Source: Parasulfuritortus sp036391875
Lineage (GTDB): Bacteria > Pseudomonadota > Gammaproteobacteria > Burkholderiales > Thiobacillaceae
Assembly (NCBI GenBank): GCA_036391875.1
Contig: DASVZA010000039.1
Span: forward strand, 1-64,000
Direction: 5' to 3'
Length of the DNA stretch: 64,000 bases
The notes below the pieces were generated by a model, which was given only the letters and a program-made list of their open reading frames with translations, did not search any database and was not told where the DNA came from. Below are positions 41,401 to 49,846 of the stretch, piece by piece. Every line of letters begins with the position of its first letter. Positions within the stretch are counted from its first letter, which is position 1. Both the position numbers and the translations under genes were made by a program.

Positions 41401-41844
41401 ATGGAACTGGCTTGGTGGCATTGGATGGTTCTGGGGATGGCGCTGATCGCGCTGGAGATGTTGGTTTCCACGTTTTTCGTCATGTGGTTCGGCATGGGCG
41501 CTCTGCTGGTCGGCTTGCTCATGCTGTTCGCCGCGCCCGGCTTCGCGGTCCAGATGGTGTTGTGGGCGATCCTGTCGGTGGCCATGACCCTGGCTTGGCT
41601 CCGGTTCTTCAAGAATCCGGACCGCACCCGGCTCGGCCAGGCCAAGGAGGGGGTCAAGGGCGTGGTCGGCCTGATGACCAAGCCGGTGACCGAGACGGGG
41701 GTCGGCGAGATCATGTTCCAGCGCCCGGTATTGGGCGCGGACCGCTGGCCGGCGGTGGCCGATGAGCCGATCGCGGCCGGCGAACGGGCCCGCATCGTGG
41801 ATGTGCTCGGACAGACTTTGAAGATCGAAAAGATAGGAGGTTGA
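41401..41844 (+). CDS. NfeD-family membrane protein
   Basis: This 147-residue protein has three hydrophobic segments (MELAWWHWMVLGMALIALEM, then VVSTFFVMWFGMGALLVGL-like, then VQMVLWAILSVAMTL). A C-terminal OB-fold follows (KGVVGLMTKPVTETGVGEIM, then ADEPIAAGERARIVDVLGQT). NfeD proteins pair with SPFH/stomatin proteins, as with the gene 2 bases downstream, and are thought to act in membrane quality control. Confidence 0.9.
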   Translation: MELAWWHWMVLGMALIALEMLVSTFFVMWFGMGALLVGLLMLFAAPGFAVQMVLWAILSVAMTLAWLRFFKNPDRTRLGQAKEGVKGVVGLMTKPVTETGVGEIMFQRPVLGADRWPAVADEPIAAGERARIVDVLGQTLKIEKIGG

Positions 41845-41846
41845 TC

Positions 41847-42698
41847 ATGGGTGGTCAGATCGTTTCGCTGGTACTAATCGTTTTCCTGTTCCTGACCTTG
41901 TGGAAGGGCGTGCGGATCGTGCCCCAGGGCGAGGAGTGGGTGGTCGAGCGGCTGGGCAAATACCGCGACACCCTGTTGCCCGGGCTGCACATCCTGGTGC
42001 CTTACATCGACGCGGTGTCCTACAAGGTCACCACCAAGGATCTGATCCTGGACATCCCGCAGCAGGAGGTGATCACCCGCGACAACGCGGTGTTGGTGAC
42101 CAACGCCATCGCCTTCGTCAAGGTCACCGACACCCAGAGCGCGGTCTACGGCGTGACCAATTTCCAGGTTGCGGTGATGAACCTGGTCCAGACCACGCTG
42201 CGCGCCATCATCGGCGACATGGACCTCGATCAGGCCCTGTCCAGCCGCGACCAGATCAAGGCCAAGCTGAAGGCCTCGATCTCTGATGACGTCTCCGACT
42301 GGGGCCTGACCTTGAAGTCGGTCGAGATCCAGGACATCTCGCCCTCGGCCACCATGCAGAAATCGATGGAAATGCAGGCCGCCGCGGAACGGGAACGGAA
42401 AGCGACGGTCACACGGGCGGAAGGCGACAAGCAGGCCGCCATCCTAGAAGCGGAGGCCCGGCTGGAGTCGGCCAAGCGCGACGCCGAGGCCCAGGTCCGC
42501 CTGGCCGAAGCCTCGGCCGAGGCCATCCGGCGCATTTCCGCTGCCATCCCGGAGAAGGAATTGCCGGCCTATTACCTGCTGGGCGAGAAATACATCGCTT
42601 CGCTCAAGGAGGTGGCCTCGTCCGGTAGCAGCAAGACCGTGCTGTTGCCGGGGGATCTGCTCAAGAGTCTGGAGGGTTTGCTGGGTCGCCGAGGCTAG
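41847..42698 (+). CDS. SPFH/stomatin-family protein (QmcA-like)
   Basis: AGGAGG at 41835-41840 fits the ATG at 41847, giving 283 residues; the TTG at 41841 is too close. After one N-terminal hydrophobic segment, the SPFH domain reads VPQGEEWVVERLGKYRDTLL, VTTKDLILDIPQQEVITRDN and VMNLVQTTLRAIIGDMDLDQ. A coiled-coil region rich in Ala/Glu/Lys follows, ending LGEKYIASLKEVASSGS. It probably forms membrane microdomain assemblies with NfeD. Confidence 0.93.
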   Translation: MGGQIVSLVLIVFLFLTLWKGVRIVPQGEEWVVERLGKYRDTLLPGLHILVPYIDAVSYKVTTKDLILDIPQQEVITRDNAVLVTNAIAFVKVTDTQSAVYGVTNFQVAVMNLVQTTLRAIIGDMDLDQALSSRDQIKAKLKASISDDVSDWGLTLKSVEIQDISPSATMQKSMEMQAAAERERKATVTRAEGDKQAAILEAEARLESAKRDAEAQVRLAEASAEAIRRISAAIPEKELPAYYLLGEKYIASLKEVASSGSSKTVLLPGDLLKSLEGLLGRRG

Positions 42699-42838
42699 GC
42701 TATAGCTTGAAAGAAGGACTCCAATTCGATGTGACAGGCGTGTTAAAATTTGTTCGCACGCCCTTAATGTTTTTTCTAAAGTGTCGTGCGTAACTGCCGA
42801 TAGTGTCGATGACCGGGTCAGAAGTGTTCGAGGTTCCC

Positions 42839-44038
42839 ATGAAAAAAAGTTTGGTCTTTATTTTCTCGGCGCTATTGGCGGCGGCGCCGATGGCGCACGC
42901 CACGGTCAATCCGCAGGATGATGGTCAGGCGAAGCCGGCAACGGTAAGCCACAAACATACCGTCAAGCACAAGCATAAGCACAAGCGCGTCGTCCGGCAC
43001 AAGAAAAAAGTCGCGGTCAAGCATCATCGGCATGTCGCTGCCGTGCGGCGGGTTTCGGAAACCATCCCGCAGCCGGCCGCCGTCCCGCAGCCGGTCGCTG
43101 TCGCCGCCGTGCCGACCGTGCCGCCTCAGGTGCTGGCGAAGGAGGAACGGCAATTCAACCAGGATCTCAGCAAGGTGCCGCCGTCCGGTGTGCAGGATCC
43201 GCCCGGGGTAACCAGGAAACTGGACTTGCGTTCCGCGGCCGTGCTGGTGGTCGACCAGAAAACCGGTCAGGCGCTCTACGCCAAGAATCCCGACATGCAG
43301 ACGCCGATAGCGTCGATCACCAAGTTGATGACCGCAGTGGTGGTGCTGGATGCCGGCTTGTCCATGTCCGAACCGATCACCATCAGCGAAGCGGATGTCG
43401 ATCGGCTCAAGCATTCCAGCTCGCGTCTGCCGGTCGGCGTGACGCTGACCCGCGGCGAACTGCTGCATCTGGCGCTCATCGCTTCGGAAAATCGGGCTGC
43501 GGCGGCCCTGGCCCGGACCTATCCGGGCGGTCGTGACGCCTGCATCCGGGCCATGAACCGCAAGGCGGCGGAACTGGGCATGACCAACACCCATTATGTC
43601 GAGGCGACCGGTCTGAACAGCGGCAACCAGTCCACGGCAGTCGATCTGGCCAAGCTGGTCAACGTGGCCTACCGCTATCCGCTCATCCATCAGATCACCA
43701 CCACCGGCGAATACGGCGTCGAACTGCCCGGCTACAGGGTGGTCAAGGTGCGCCAGCACGGCAAGCTGCGCCGGGTGTCGCGCGAGGTCGAGCGGCACGT
43801 GGCCTTCCATAACACCAATGCCCTGACCCGCAACCCGGGCTGGGAGATCGGCCTGTCCAAGACCGGTTTCATCAACGAGGCCGGTCATTGCCTGGTGATG
43901 CAGACCCGGATCGCCGACCGCAAGGTCATCATGGTGCTGCTCGATTCCGAGGGCAAGATGTCGCGGATCGGCGATGCCACCCGGGTCCGCCGCTGGCTAG
44001 AGCTCGAGGGCGTCGTCGCCAACAACGACGCGACTTGA
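42839..44038 (+). CDS. pbpG: D-alanyl-D-alanine endopeptidase (PBP7/PbpG-like) with His/Lys-rich linker
   Basis: The ATG at 42839 (MKKSLVFIFSALLAAAPM) gives 399 residues with a signal peptide. The serine-protease S11 catalytic sites are SITK (149-152), SEN in IASENRAAAALART and KTG in LSKTGFINEAGHC. Between the signal peptide and the catalytic domain lies a His/Lys-rich stretch (about residues 38-66, for example HKHTVKHKHKHKRVVRHKKK) and a Pro-rich spacer, which are not part of the PBP7 family. The linker could bind wall polymers or metals. About 140 bases upstream of the ATG contain no clear promoter. Confidence 0.92.
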   Translation: MKKSLVFIFSALLAAAPMAHATVNPQDDGQAKPATVSHKHTVKHKHKHKRVVRHKKKVAVKHHRHVAAVRRVSETIPQPAAVPQPVAVAAVPTVPPQVLAKEERQFNQDLSKVPPSGVQDPPGVTRKLDLRSAAVLVVDQKTGQALYAKNPDMQTPIASITKLMTAVVVLDAGLSMSEPITISEADVDRLKHSSSRLPVGVTLTRGELLHLALIASENRAAAALARTYPGGRDACIRAMNRKAAELGMTNTHYVEATGLNSGNQSTAVDLAKLVNVAYRYPLIHQITTTGEYGVELPGYRVVKVRQHGKLRRVSREVERHVAFHNTNALTRNPGWEIGLSKTGFINEAGHCLVMQTRIADRKVIMVLLDSEGKMSRIGDATRVRRWLELEGVVANNDAT

Positions 44039-44047
44039 TCGGGCAGA

Positions 44048-44068
44048 GGGCGGCCGGGCCGGCCGCCC
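44048..44068 (+). other. GC-rich hairpin after pbpG
   Basis: GGGCGGCC-GGGCC-GGCCGCCC forms an 8-base-pair stem just after the pbpG stop. No run of T follows, so intrinsic termination is uncertain. Confidence 0.35.
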
Positions 44069-44149
44069 GATTGCCTGATTGCGCGCCAGGCCGCTTTGCG
44101 CGGAGGGATTTTGCCGGTATCCTCGCGCGATTGGTTTGAAACCGGTTCC

Positions 44150-44803
44150 ATGTCCGAAATTTCCCCCCTATCCGTCCATGACCTTGCTTGCGCACGCGGC
44201 GAGCGCACATTGTTTTCCGGCATGAACTTCGGGCTGGAGGCCGGCCGGTTGTTGCTGGTGCAAGGCGGCAATGGCCGGGGCAAGACTAGCCTGCTTCGGT
44301 TGCTGTGCGGCCTGGCCTCTCCTCTGGAAGGGGAGGTGCGCTGGCGCGGCCGGCCCATCGGCGAGGTACGCGAGCAATATCACCGCGAGATGGCCTATAT
44401 CGGCCACCTCAACGCCATCAAGGACGACCTCACCCCGCTCGAGAACCTGCGCCTGAGCGCCGACCTGGCCGGCCGCCACCTGTCCGAGGCGGCAGCCGAG
44501 CAGTCCCTGGTCAGGCTTGGCCTGGAGCGCTGCCTCGATTTGCCGGCCCGGGTGCTTTCATTCGGCCAGCGCAGACGGGTGATCCTGGCCGGATTGCTGA
44601 GCGCCGGCGCCCTGCTCTGGATCCTGGACGAACCCCTGACCGGTCTCGACGTGCATGGCGTGGCCCTGGTCGAGGAACTGCTGCGGGCGCACGTGCTGGG
44701 CGGCGGCATGGTGGTGATGACCACGCATCAGCCGCTGGCCCTGGAGGGCGTCGCCACGGTGCCGCTGCTGGTCGGGCCGCCGTTGCTGGACGCTGAGGAC
44801 TAG
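44150..44803 (+). CDS. ccmA: Cytochrome c maturation ATPase CcmA
   Basis: The ATG at 44150 (MSEISPLSVHDLACARGER) gives 217 residues. Walker A GGNGRGKTSLLRLLCG, signature LSFGQRRRV and Walker B LLWILDEPLTGLD are present. With CcmB it forms the ABC transporter that releases haem-loaded CcmE in system I maturation. It opens an unbroken run of nine ccm genes to 51094, nearly all overlapping or a few bases apart. Confidence 0.95.
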   Translation: MSEISPLSVHDLACARGERTLFSGMNFGLEAGRLLLVQGGNGRGKTSLLRLLCGLASPLEGEVRWRGRPIGEVREQYHREMAYIGHLNAIKDDLTPLENLRLSADLAGRHLSEAAAEQSLVRLGLERCLDLPARVLSFGQRRRVILAGLLSAGALLWILDEPLTGLDVHGVALVEELLRAHVLGGGMVVMTTHQPLALEGVATVPLLVGPPLLDAED

Positions 44804-44807
44804 CTGC

Positions 44808-45476
44808 GTGCTGCGTTTCCTGTTCACCGTCATCCGCCGCGATCTGCTGCTGGCCGCCCGGCGCAAGGGCGACTGGCTGACGTCGCAGTTCTTCTTCGTC
44901 ATGGTGGTGAGCATGTTCCCGCTCGGCATCGGCCCCGAGCCGGAGATGCTGCGCCGGGTGGCGCCGGGCGTGATGTGGGTCGCGGCCCTGCTCGCCTCCC
45001 TGTTGTCCCTTTCCCGCCTGTTCGCCGACGACCATCGCGACGGCAGCCTGGAACAGATGCTGCTCTCGCCCGAACCGACGGTGTTGCTGGCCCTGGGCAA
45101 GGCCCTGGCCCACTGGCTGATCTACGGCATTCCCCTGCTGCTGATCGCACCGGTGTTGGGCATCCAGTTCTCCCTGCCGGCCGACGCCATCGGCGTGTTG
45201 ATGCTGTCGCTGCTGATCGGTACCCCGGTGCTCTCGCTGCTGGGCAGCGTCGGTGCCGCCCTGACCTTGGGGCTGCGCGGAGGAGGGGTTTTGTTGACGC
45301 TGCTCATCCTGCCCCTGTATGTTCCCGCATTGATATTCGGTGCTGGCGCGGTGGCTGCCACCCTGTCCGGCCTCGGGCCGGAGGCCAACCTCTCGTTGCT
45401 GGCCGCCTTCATGGTCCTGACCCTGATGGTGGCGCCCTGGGTGGCCGCGGCCGCCCTTAGAATTTCGATCGAGTGA
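44808..45476 (+). CDS. ccmB: Haem exporter membrane subunit CcmB
   Basis: This is a 222-residue integral membrane protein with about six helices and a GTG start at 44808. Family segments LFTVIRRDLLLAARRKGDWL, FFVMVVSMFPLGIGPEPEML and LLSLSRLFADDHRDGSLEQM are intact. It forms the membrane part of the CcmAB(CD) complex. The intervening gap after ccmA is 4 bases. Confidence 0.95.
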   Translation: MLRFLFTVIRRDLLLAARRKGDWLTSQFFFVMVVSMFPLGIGPEPEMLRRVAPGVMWVAALLASLLSLSRLFADDHRDGSLEQMLLSPEPTVLLALGKALAHWLIYGIPLLLIAPVLGIQFSLPADAIGVLMLSLLIGTPVLSLLGSVGAALTLGLRGGGVLLTLLILPLYVPALIFGAGAVAATLSGLGPEANLSLLAAFMVLTLMVAPWVAAAALRISIE

Positions 45477-45478
45477 CC

Positions 45479-46216
45479 ATGTCTTTTTCGATTTACAAGT
45501 ACGCCTCGCCGATGACCTTCTATGGCCTGGCCGGGCGCCTGATTCCCTGGTTCGCCTGGGGCGCTGGCATCCTTGCCGCGCTGGGGCTTTACATCGCCTT
45601 CTTCATGGCGCCCACCGATTTCCAGCAGGGCGAGGCCTACCGGGTTATTTTCATCCATGTGCCCGCCGCCTGGATGGCCATGTTCATCTATCTGGTGATG
45701 GCCTTCTGGTCGGCGGTCGGCCTGGCCTGGAACACCCGCCTGTCGTTCATGATGTCCCGCGCCCTGGCGCCGACCGGCGCGGTGTTCGCCTTCCTGTCGC
45801 TGTGGACGGGGTCCTTGTGGGGCAAGCCGATGTGGGGCGCCTGGTGGGTCTGGGATGCCCGGCTGACCTCGTCCCTGATCCTGTTGTTCCTGTATGTCGG
45901 CATCATGGCCCTGTGGTCGGCGATCGACGACCGGCGGCGCAGCGACAAGGCCGGCGCACTGCTGATCCTGGTCGGCGCGATCAACGTGCCGATCATCTAT
46001 TTCTCGGTGAAATGGTGGAACACCCTGCATCAGGGGGCCTCGATCAGCCTGATGAAGGCCCCCTCGATGGCGACGATCATGCTGACCGGCATGCTGGTGA
46101 TGGCCATCGCGGCCTGGTTCTACAGCATCGCCGTCGCCCTGGCGCGGGTGCGGGGCATCATCCTGGAGCGCGAGCGCCAGACCGAGTGGGTCAAGGAATT
46201 GTTGGAGAAGAGCTGA
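45479..46216 (+). CDS. ccmC: Haem-handling membrane protein CcmC
   Basis: The ATG at 45479 (MSFSIYKYASPMTFYGLAG) gives 245 residues; a GTG at 45473 overlapping the ccmB stop is possible. The WWD haem-binding motif reads WGAWWVWDARLTSSLILLFL, flanked by His residues in periplasmic loops (IFIHVPAAWMA, then VKWWNTLHQGASI). It places haem on CcmE together with CcmD. Confidence 0.95.
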   Translation: MSFSIYKYASPMTFYGLAGRLIPWFAWGAGILAALGLYIAFFMAPTDFQQGEAYRVIFIHVPAAWMAMFIYLVMAFWSAVGLAWNTRLSFMMSRALAPTGAVFAFLSLWTGSLWGKPMWGAWWVWDARLTSSLILLFLYVGIMALWSAIDDRRRSDKAGALLILVGAINVPIIYFSVKWWNTLHQGASISLMKAPSMATIMLTGMLVMAIAAWFYSIAVALARVRGIILERERQTEWVKELLEKS

Positions 46217-46389
46217 TGCATTGGGCAAGCTGGAGCGCATTCTGGGCCATGGGCGGCTATGGCTTCTACGTCTGGGGCTCCTACGGAGCCGTGTTCCTTT
46301 TCATCCTGGTGGAAATTATTTTGCTCCGGCGCGGTCAGAAGGAAACACTGAAACGACTCAAGCGCATGCGTAACTGGGAAGATCAATGA
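46216..46389 (+). CDS. ccmD: CcmD small membrane protein
   Basis: This 57-residue protein starts at the ATG overlapping the ccmC stop (TGATG). It has a single membrane helix (YGFYVWGSYGAVFLFILVEI) with a positively charged cytoplasmic tail (RRGQKETLKRLKRMR), as expected for CcmD, which supports release of haem-CcmE from CcmC. The stop overlaps the ccmE start. Confidence 0.9.
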   Translation: MHWASWSAFWAMGGYGFYVWGSYGAVFLFILVEIILLRRGQKETLKRLKRMRNWEDQ

Positions 46390-46835
46390 AGTCACGTAAC
46401 AAAAAACTGCTGGCCATCGGCTTGGCTGTAGTCGGGCTGGGCATCATCACGACATTGGTGCTCAACGCCTTCCGCAACAACCTGGTCTTCTTCTTCACCC
46501 CCAGCCAGGTCGCCAAGGGCGAAGCGCCCAAGGATCGGGCCTTCCGGATCGGCGGCCTAGTCGAAAACGGCTCCCTGAAGCGTTCGGCCGACGGCATGAC
46601 GGTGACTTTCGTCGTGACCGACACCGCCCTGAATATGCCGGTCCGCTACAGCGTCAAGGACAACGGCCCGCTGCCCGACCTGTTCAAGGAGGGCAAGGGC
46701 ATGGTGGCCGAAGGCAAGCTGGGCCCGGGGGGGGTGTTCGAGGCCACCCAGGTACTGGCCAAGCACGACGAGAATTACATGCCCCCTGAGGCGGCCGCCG
46801 CCATCAAGGAAGCCCAGAAGACCGTGGTGAAATAG
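46386..46835 (+). CDS. ccmE: Haem chaperone CcmE
   Basis: This 149-residue periplasmic haem chaperone has an N-terminal anchor (LLAIGLAVVGLGIITTLVLN) and an OB-fold. The covalent haem-binding His is in LAKHDENYMPPE. Further motifs FRIGGLVENGSLKR and VRYSVKDNGPLPDLFKEGKG also match. It delivers haem to CcmFH. Confidence 0.96.
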   Translation: MKSRNKKLLAIGLAVVGLGIITTLVLNAFRNNLVFFFTPSQVAKGEAPKDRAFRIGGLVENGSLKRSADGMTVTFVVTDTALNMPVRYSVKDNGPLPDLFKEGKGMVAEGKLGPGGVFEATQVLAKHDENYMPPEAAAAIKEAQKTVVK

Positions 46836-46888
46836 CTTGATTCGCCGCGCCCGTTCCGGCGGAAGACTGAATACGTAGAGGAAACCCC

Positions 46889-48865
46889 ATGATCCCAGAA
46901 CTAGGCCATTTCGCCCTGACCCTCGCGCTGATGCTGGCGCTGGTCCAGGCCATCCTGCCCCTGATCGGAGCCCACCGCGGCAACGCCACCCTCATGTCCG
47001 TGGCACGGCCCGCCGCGCAAGGTCAGTTCCTGTTCGTCGCGACCGCCTTCGGCTGTCTTGCCTATTCCTTCCTGGTCAACGACTTTTCGGTCGTGAACGT
47101 GGCCCAGAACTCGTTCTCCGAACTGCCCCTGATCTACCGCTTCACCGCAGCTTGGGGTTCGCACGAGGGCTCCATCCTGCTCTGGACCCTGATCCTGGCC
47201 TTCTGGACCACGGCCGTGACCCTCTGGAGCCGGCACCTTCCGGAAGACATGGCGGCCCGGGTAATCGGCGTGATGGGCCTGGTCAGCGTAGGTTTCCTGA
47301 CCTACATGCTGTTCGCTTCCAACCCCTTCCTGCGCCTGTTCCCCACACCGGCCGACGGCAACGACCTGAACCCGCTGCTGCAGGACCCTGGCATGGTCTT
47401 CCACCCGCCCATGCTCTACATGGGCTACGTCGGCTTCTCCGTCGCCTTCGCCTTCGCCATCGCCGCCCTGTTGTCCGGCAAGATGGACATCGCTTGGGCG
47501 CGCTGGTCGCGGCCCTGGACTATCGTCGCCTGGCTGTTCCTGTCCATCGGCATCACCGGCGGCAGCTGGTGGGCCTACAACGAGCTGGGCTGGGGCGGCT
47601 GGTGGTTCTGGGACCCGACCGAAAACGCCTCCTTCATGCCCTGGCTGGCCGGTACCGCACTGCTCCATTCCCTGGCCGTGACCGAGAAGCGCGGCGCCTT
47701 CAAGAATTGGACCGTGCTGCTCGCCATACTGGCCTTTTCGATGAGCCTGCTGGGCACCTTCCTGGTCCGTTCCGGTGTGCTGTCCTCTGTCCACGCCTTC
47801 GCCACCGACCCGACCCGCGGCGTGTTCATCCTTGGCTTCCTGGGTGTGGTGATCGGCGGTTCCCTGACCCTGTTCGCCTTCCGCGCCGCAACCATGCCGA
47901 CCGGCGGCAGCTTCACCTGGTTCTCGCGCGAATCGCTGCTGTTGGCCAACAACGTGGTGTTGGTCGCCGCGCTCGGCGCGGTACTGCTGGGTACCATGTA
48001 TCCGTTGTTCATGGATGCCCTGGGCATGGGCAAGATCTCGGTCGGCCCGCCTTATTTCAACACGGTGTTCGTACCCCTGATCGCGCCGCTGCTGTTCCTG
48101 ATGGGGGTGGGTCCGCTGGCCCGCTGGAAGCAGGCCAGCCTGCCTGACATGGCCAAGCGGCTGCGGATCGCCTTCGCCGTGGCCGTGGCGGCGGGGCTGC
48201 TGCTGCCGCTGACCGGCGGCCAGGGCTTCAAGCCGATGGTCAGCCTCGGCGTCGCACTGGCGGCCTGGATCGTGATCGGCGTGTTCTTGACCTTTGTCCA
48301 GCGCCTCAAGAACGTCGCAGGCCCGACGCTACCCGCACTGTTGAAAATGCCGCGCGGCTTCTGGGGCATGCAGGTCGCTCACTTCGGTTTGGCCTGGGTG
48401 GTGGCGGGCATCACGCTGGTATCCGGTTTCGAGACCGAGCGCAACGTGAAGATGAACGTGGGCGATACTACCCATCTGGCCGGGTACACCTTCACCTTCC
48501 GCGGTGCGGATTTCGTCGAGGGGCCCAACTACAAGGCCGCGCGCGGCAATCTGCTGGTTGCCAAGGGGGATTCCAGCTTCGTCCTGCATCCTGAAAAGCG
48601 GATCTACAATGCCTCCGGCATGCCCATGACCGAGGCCGCCATCAACTACGGCTTCACCCGCGACGTCTACGCCGCCATGGGCGAGGAATTGGGCAACGGT
48701 GCCTGGACGGTGCGGGTGTTCCACAAGCCGTTCATCAACTGGCTCTGGATCGGCGGCGCCTTCCTGGTGCTGGGCGGCGCTCTGGCCGCTTCGGACCGGC
48801 GCTACCGGATCGCCCTGCAGAAGGCAGAACAGCCTGCCGCCATGCCGCAGGGAGCCCAAGCATGA
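46889..48865 (+). CDS. ccmF: Cytochrome c haem lyase subunit CcmF
   Basis: This 658-residue membrane protein has about 15 helices. The WWD motif is WGGWWFWDPTENASFMPWLA, with LEDPGMVFHPPMLYMGYVG-like (here QDPGMVFHPPMLYMGY) and EGSILLW sites. It ligates haem to apocytochromes c together with CcmH. A Shine-Dalgarno GAGG precedes the ATG. The stop overlaps the ccmG start. Confidence 0.96.
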   Translation: MIPELGHFALTLALMLALVQAILPLIGAHRGNATLMSVARPAAQGQFLFVATAFGCLAYSFLVNDFSVVNVAQNSFSELPLIYRFTAAWGSHEGSILLWTLILAFWTTAVTLWSRHLPEDMAARVIGVMGLVSVGFLTYMLFASNPFLRLFPTPADGNDLNPLLQDPGMVFHPPMLYMGYVGFSVAFAFAIAALLSGKMDIAWARWSRPWTIVAWLFLSIGITGGSWWAYNELGWGGWWFWDPTENASFMPWLAGTALLHSLAVTEKRGAFKNWTVLLAILAFSMSLLGTFLVRSGVLSSVHAFATDPTRGVFILGFLGVVIGGSLTLFAFRAATMPTGGSFTWFSRESLLLANNVVLVAALGAVLLGTMYPLFMDALGMGKISVGPPYFNTVFVPLIAPLLFLMGVGPLARWKQASLPDMAKRLRIAFAVAVAAGLLLPLTGGQGFKPMVSLGVALAAWIVIGVFLTFVQRLKNVAGPTLPALLKMPRGFWGMQVAHFGLAWVVAGITLVSGFETERNVKMNVGDTTHLAGYTFTFRGADFVEGPNYKAARGNLLVAKGDSSFVLHPEKRIYNASGMPMTEAAINYGFTRDVYAAMGEELGNGAWTVRVFHKPFINWLWIGGAFLVLGGALAASDRRYRIALQKAEQPAAMPQGAQA

Positions 48866-49380
48866 AGCGCTGGATACCGCTGATCGTCTTCGTCGCCCTG
48901 GCCGGGTTCCTGTACGTCGGCCTGCATCGCGATCCGCATGAAGTGCCGTCGCCCTTCATCGGCAAGCCGGCGCCCGGATTCACCTTGCCGGTGGTCGGCC
49001 AGCCGGGCCAGACCTTCTCGCCGGCGGAAAATCGGGGCAAGGTCTGGTTGCTCAACGTCTGGGCGCCCTGGTGCGTCTCCTGCCGCCAGGAGCATGCCGA
49101 ACTGATGCGCCTGGCCCAGTCCGGCGTACCCATCTACGGCCTCAACTGGAAGGACAAGGACCGCGAGGCTGCCGGACTGCTCGCCAACATCGGCAACCCC
49201 TACGTCAAGGTGGCGGACGACCTGAGCGGCCAGACCGGCATCGACTGGGGCGTCACCGGCACCCCCGAGACCTACGTCATCGACAAGAACGGCATCATCC
49301 GGATGAAGCAGATCGGAATCATCACCGACACGGTTTGGCAGACCAAGTTCGTCCCCTTGCTCAAGGAGTTGAACCAATGA
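48862..49380 (+). CDS. ccmG: Thiol-disulfide interchange protein CcmG/DsbE
   Basis: This 172-residue thioredoxin-fold protein has an N-terminal anchor (MKRWIPLIVFVALAGFLYV) and the active site WAPWCVSCRQEHAEL, plus GVTGTPETYVIDKNGIIRMK as the cis-Pro region. It keeps apocytochrome CXXCH thiols reduced, fed by CcdA/DsbD. Overlapping starts on both sides show coupling in the ccm operon. Confidence 0.96.
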   Translation: MKRWIPLIVFVALAGFLYVGLHRDPHEVPSPFIGKPAPGFTLPVVGQPGQTFSPAENRGKVWLLNVWAPWCVSCRQEHAELMRLAQSGVPIYGLNWKDKDREAAGLLANIGNPYVKVADDLSGQTGIDWGVTGTPETYVIDKNGIIRMKQIGIITDTVWQTKFVPLLKELNQ

Positions 49381-49832
49381 AACGACTGCTATTCGCCTGT
49401 CTGCTGGCATTGGCGCCGCAAATCTGGGCCGCCGAGGCCAAGCCGGTCGGCAACGACCCCGCCATCGAGCAGCGGATGAACAATCTGGCCCAGAATCTGC
49501 GCTGCCTGGTTTGCCAGAATGAAAGCCTGGCTGCTTCCCAGGCCGACCTGGCGAGGGACTTGCGCAACGATATCCGCCAGCAGATGAAGATGGGCAAGAG
49601 CGACAAGCAGGTCATCGAATACCTGACCGACCGCTACGGCGATTTCGTTCTCTACAAGCCGCCCTTCCGCAGCTATACCCTCCTGCTCTGGCTCGGGCCG
49701 TTCCTGTTCCTGCTGGTGGGGGCCGCGATCTGGTATTTCACCCTCAAAAAGCGGCGGGGCATCGAACCTGCCGAGCAGGTCAGCGCAGCGGCCCTCAGGC
49801 AGGCCGCAGATCTGCTGGAAAAGAACGACTGA
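49377..49832 (+). CDS. ccmH: Cytochrome c maturation protein CcmH (CcmL-type)
   Basis: The ATG at 49377 (MKRLLFACLLALAPQIWA) gives 151 residues with a signal peptide, the redox-active LRCLVCQNES motif near residue 41 and one C-terminal membrane helix (YTLLLWLGPFLFLLVGAAIW). CcmH binds apocytochrome and forms the lyase complex with CcmF and CcmI. It overlaps ccmG by 4 bases. Confidence 0.95.
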   Translation: MKRLLFACLLALAPQIWAAEAKPVGNDPAIEQRMNNLAQNLRCLVCQNESLAASQADLARDLRNDIRQQMKMGKSDKQVIEYLTDRYGDFVLYKPPFRSYTLLLWLGPFLFLLVGAAIWYFTLKKRRGIEPAEQVSAAALRQAADLLEKND

Positions 49833-49846
49833 ATTAGGAGAACCGA

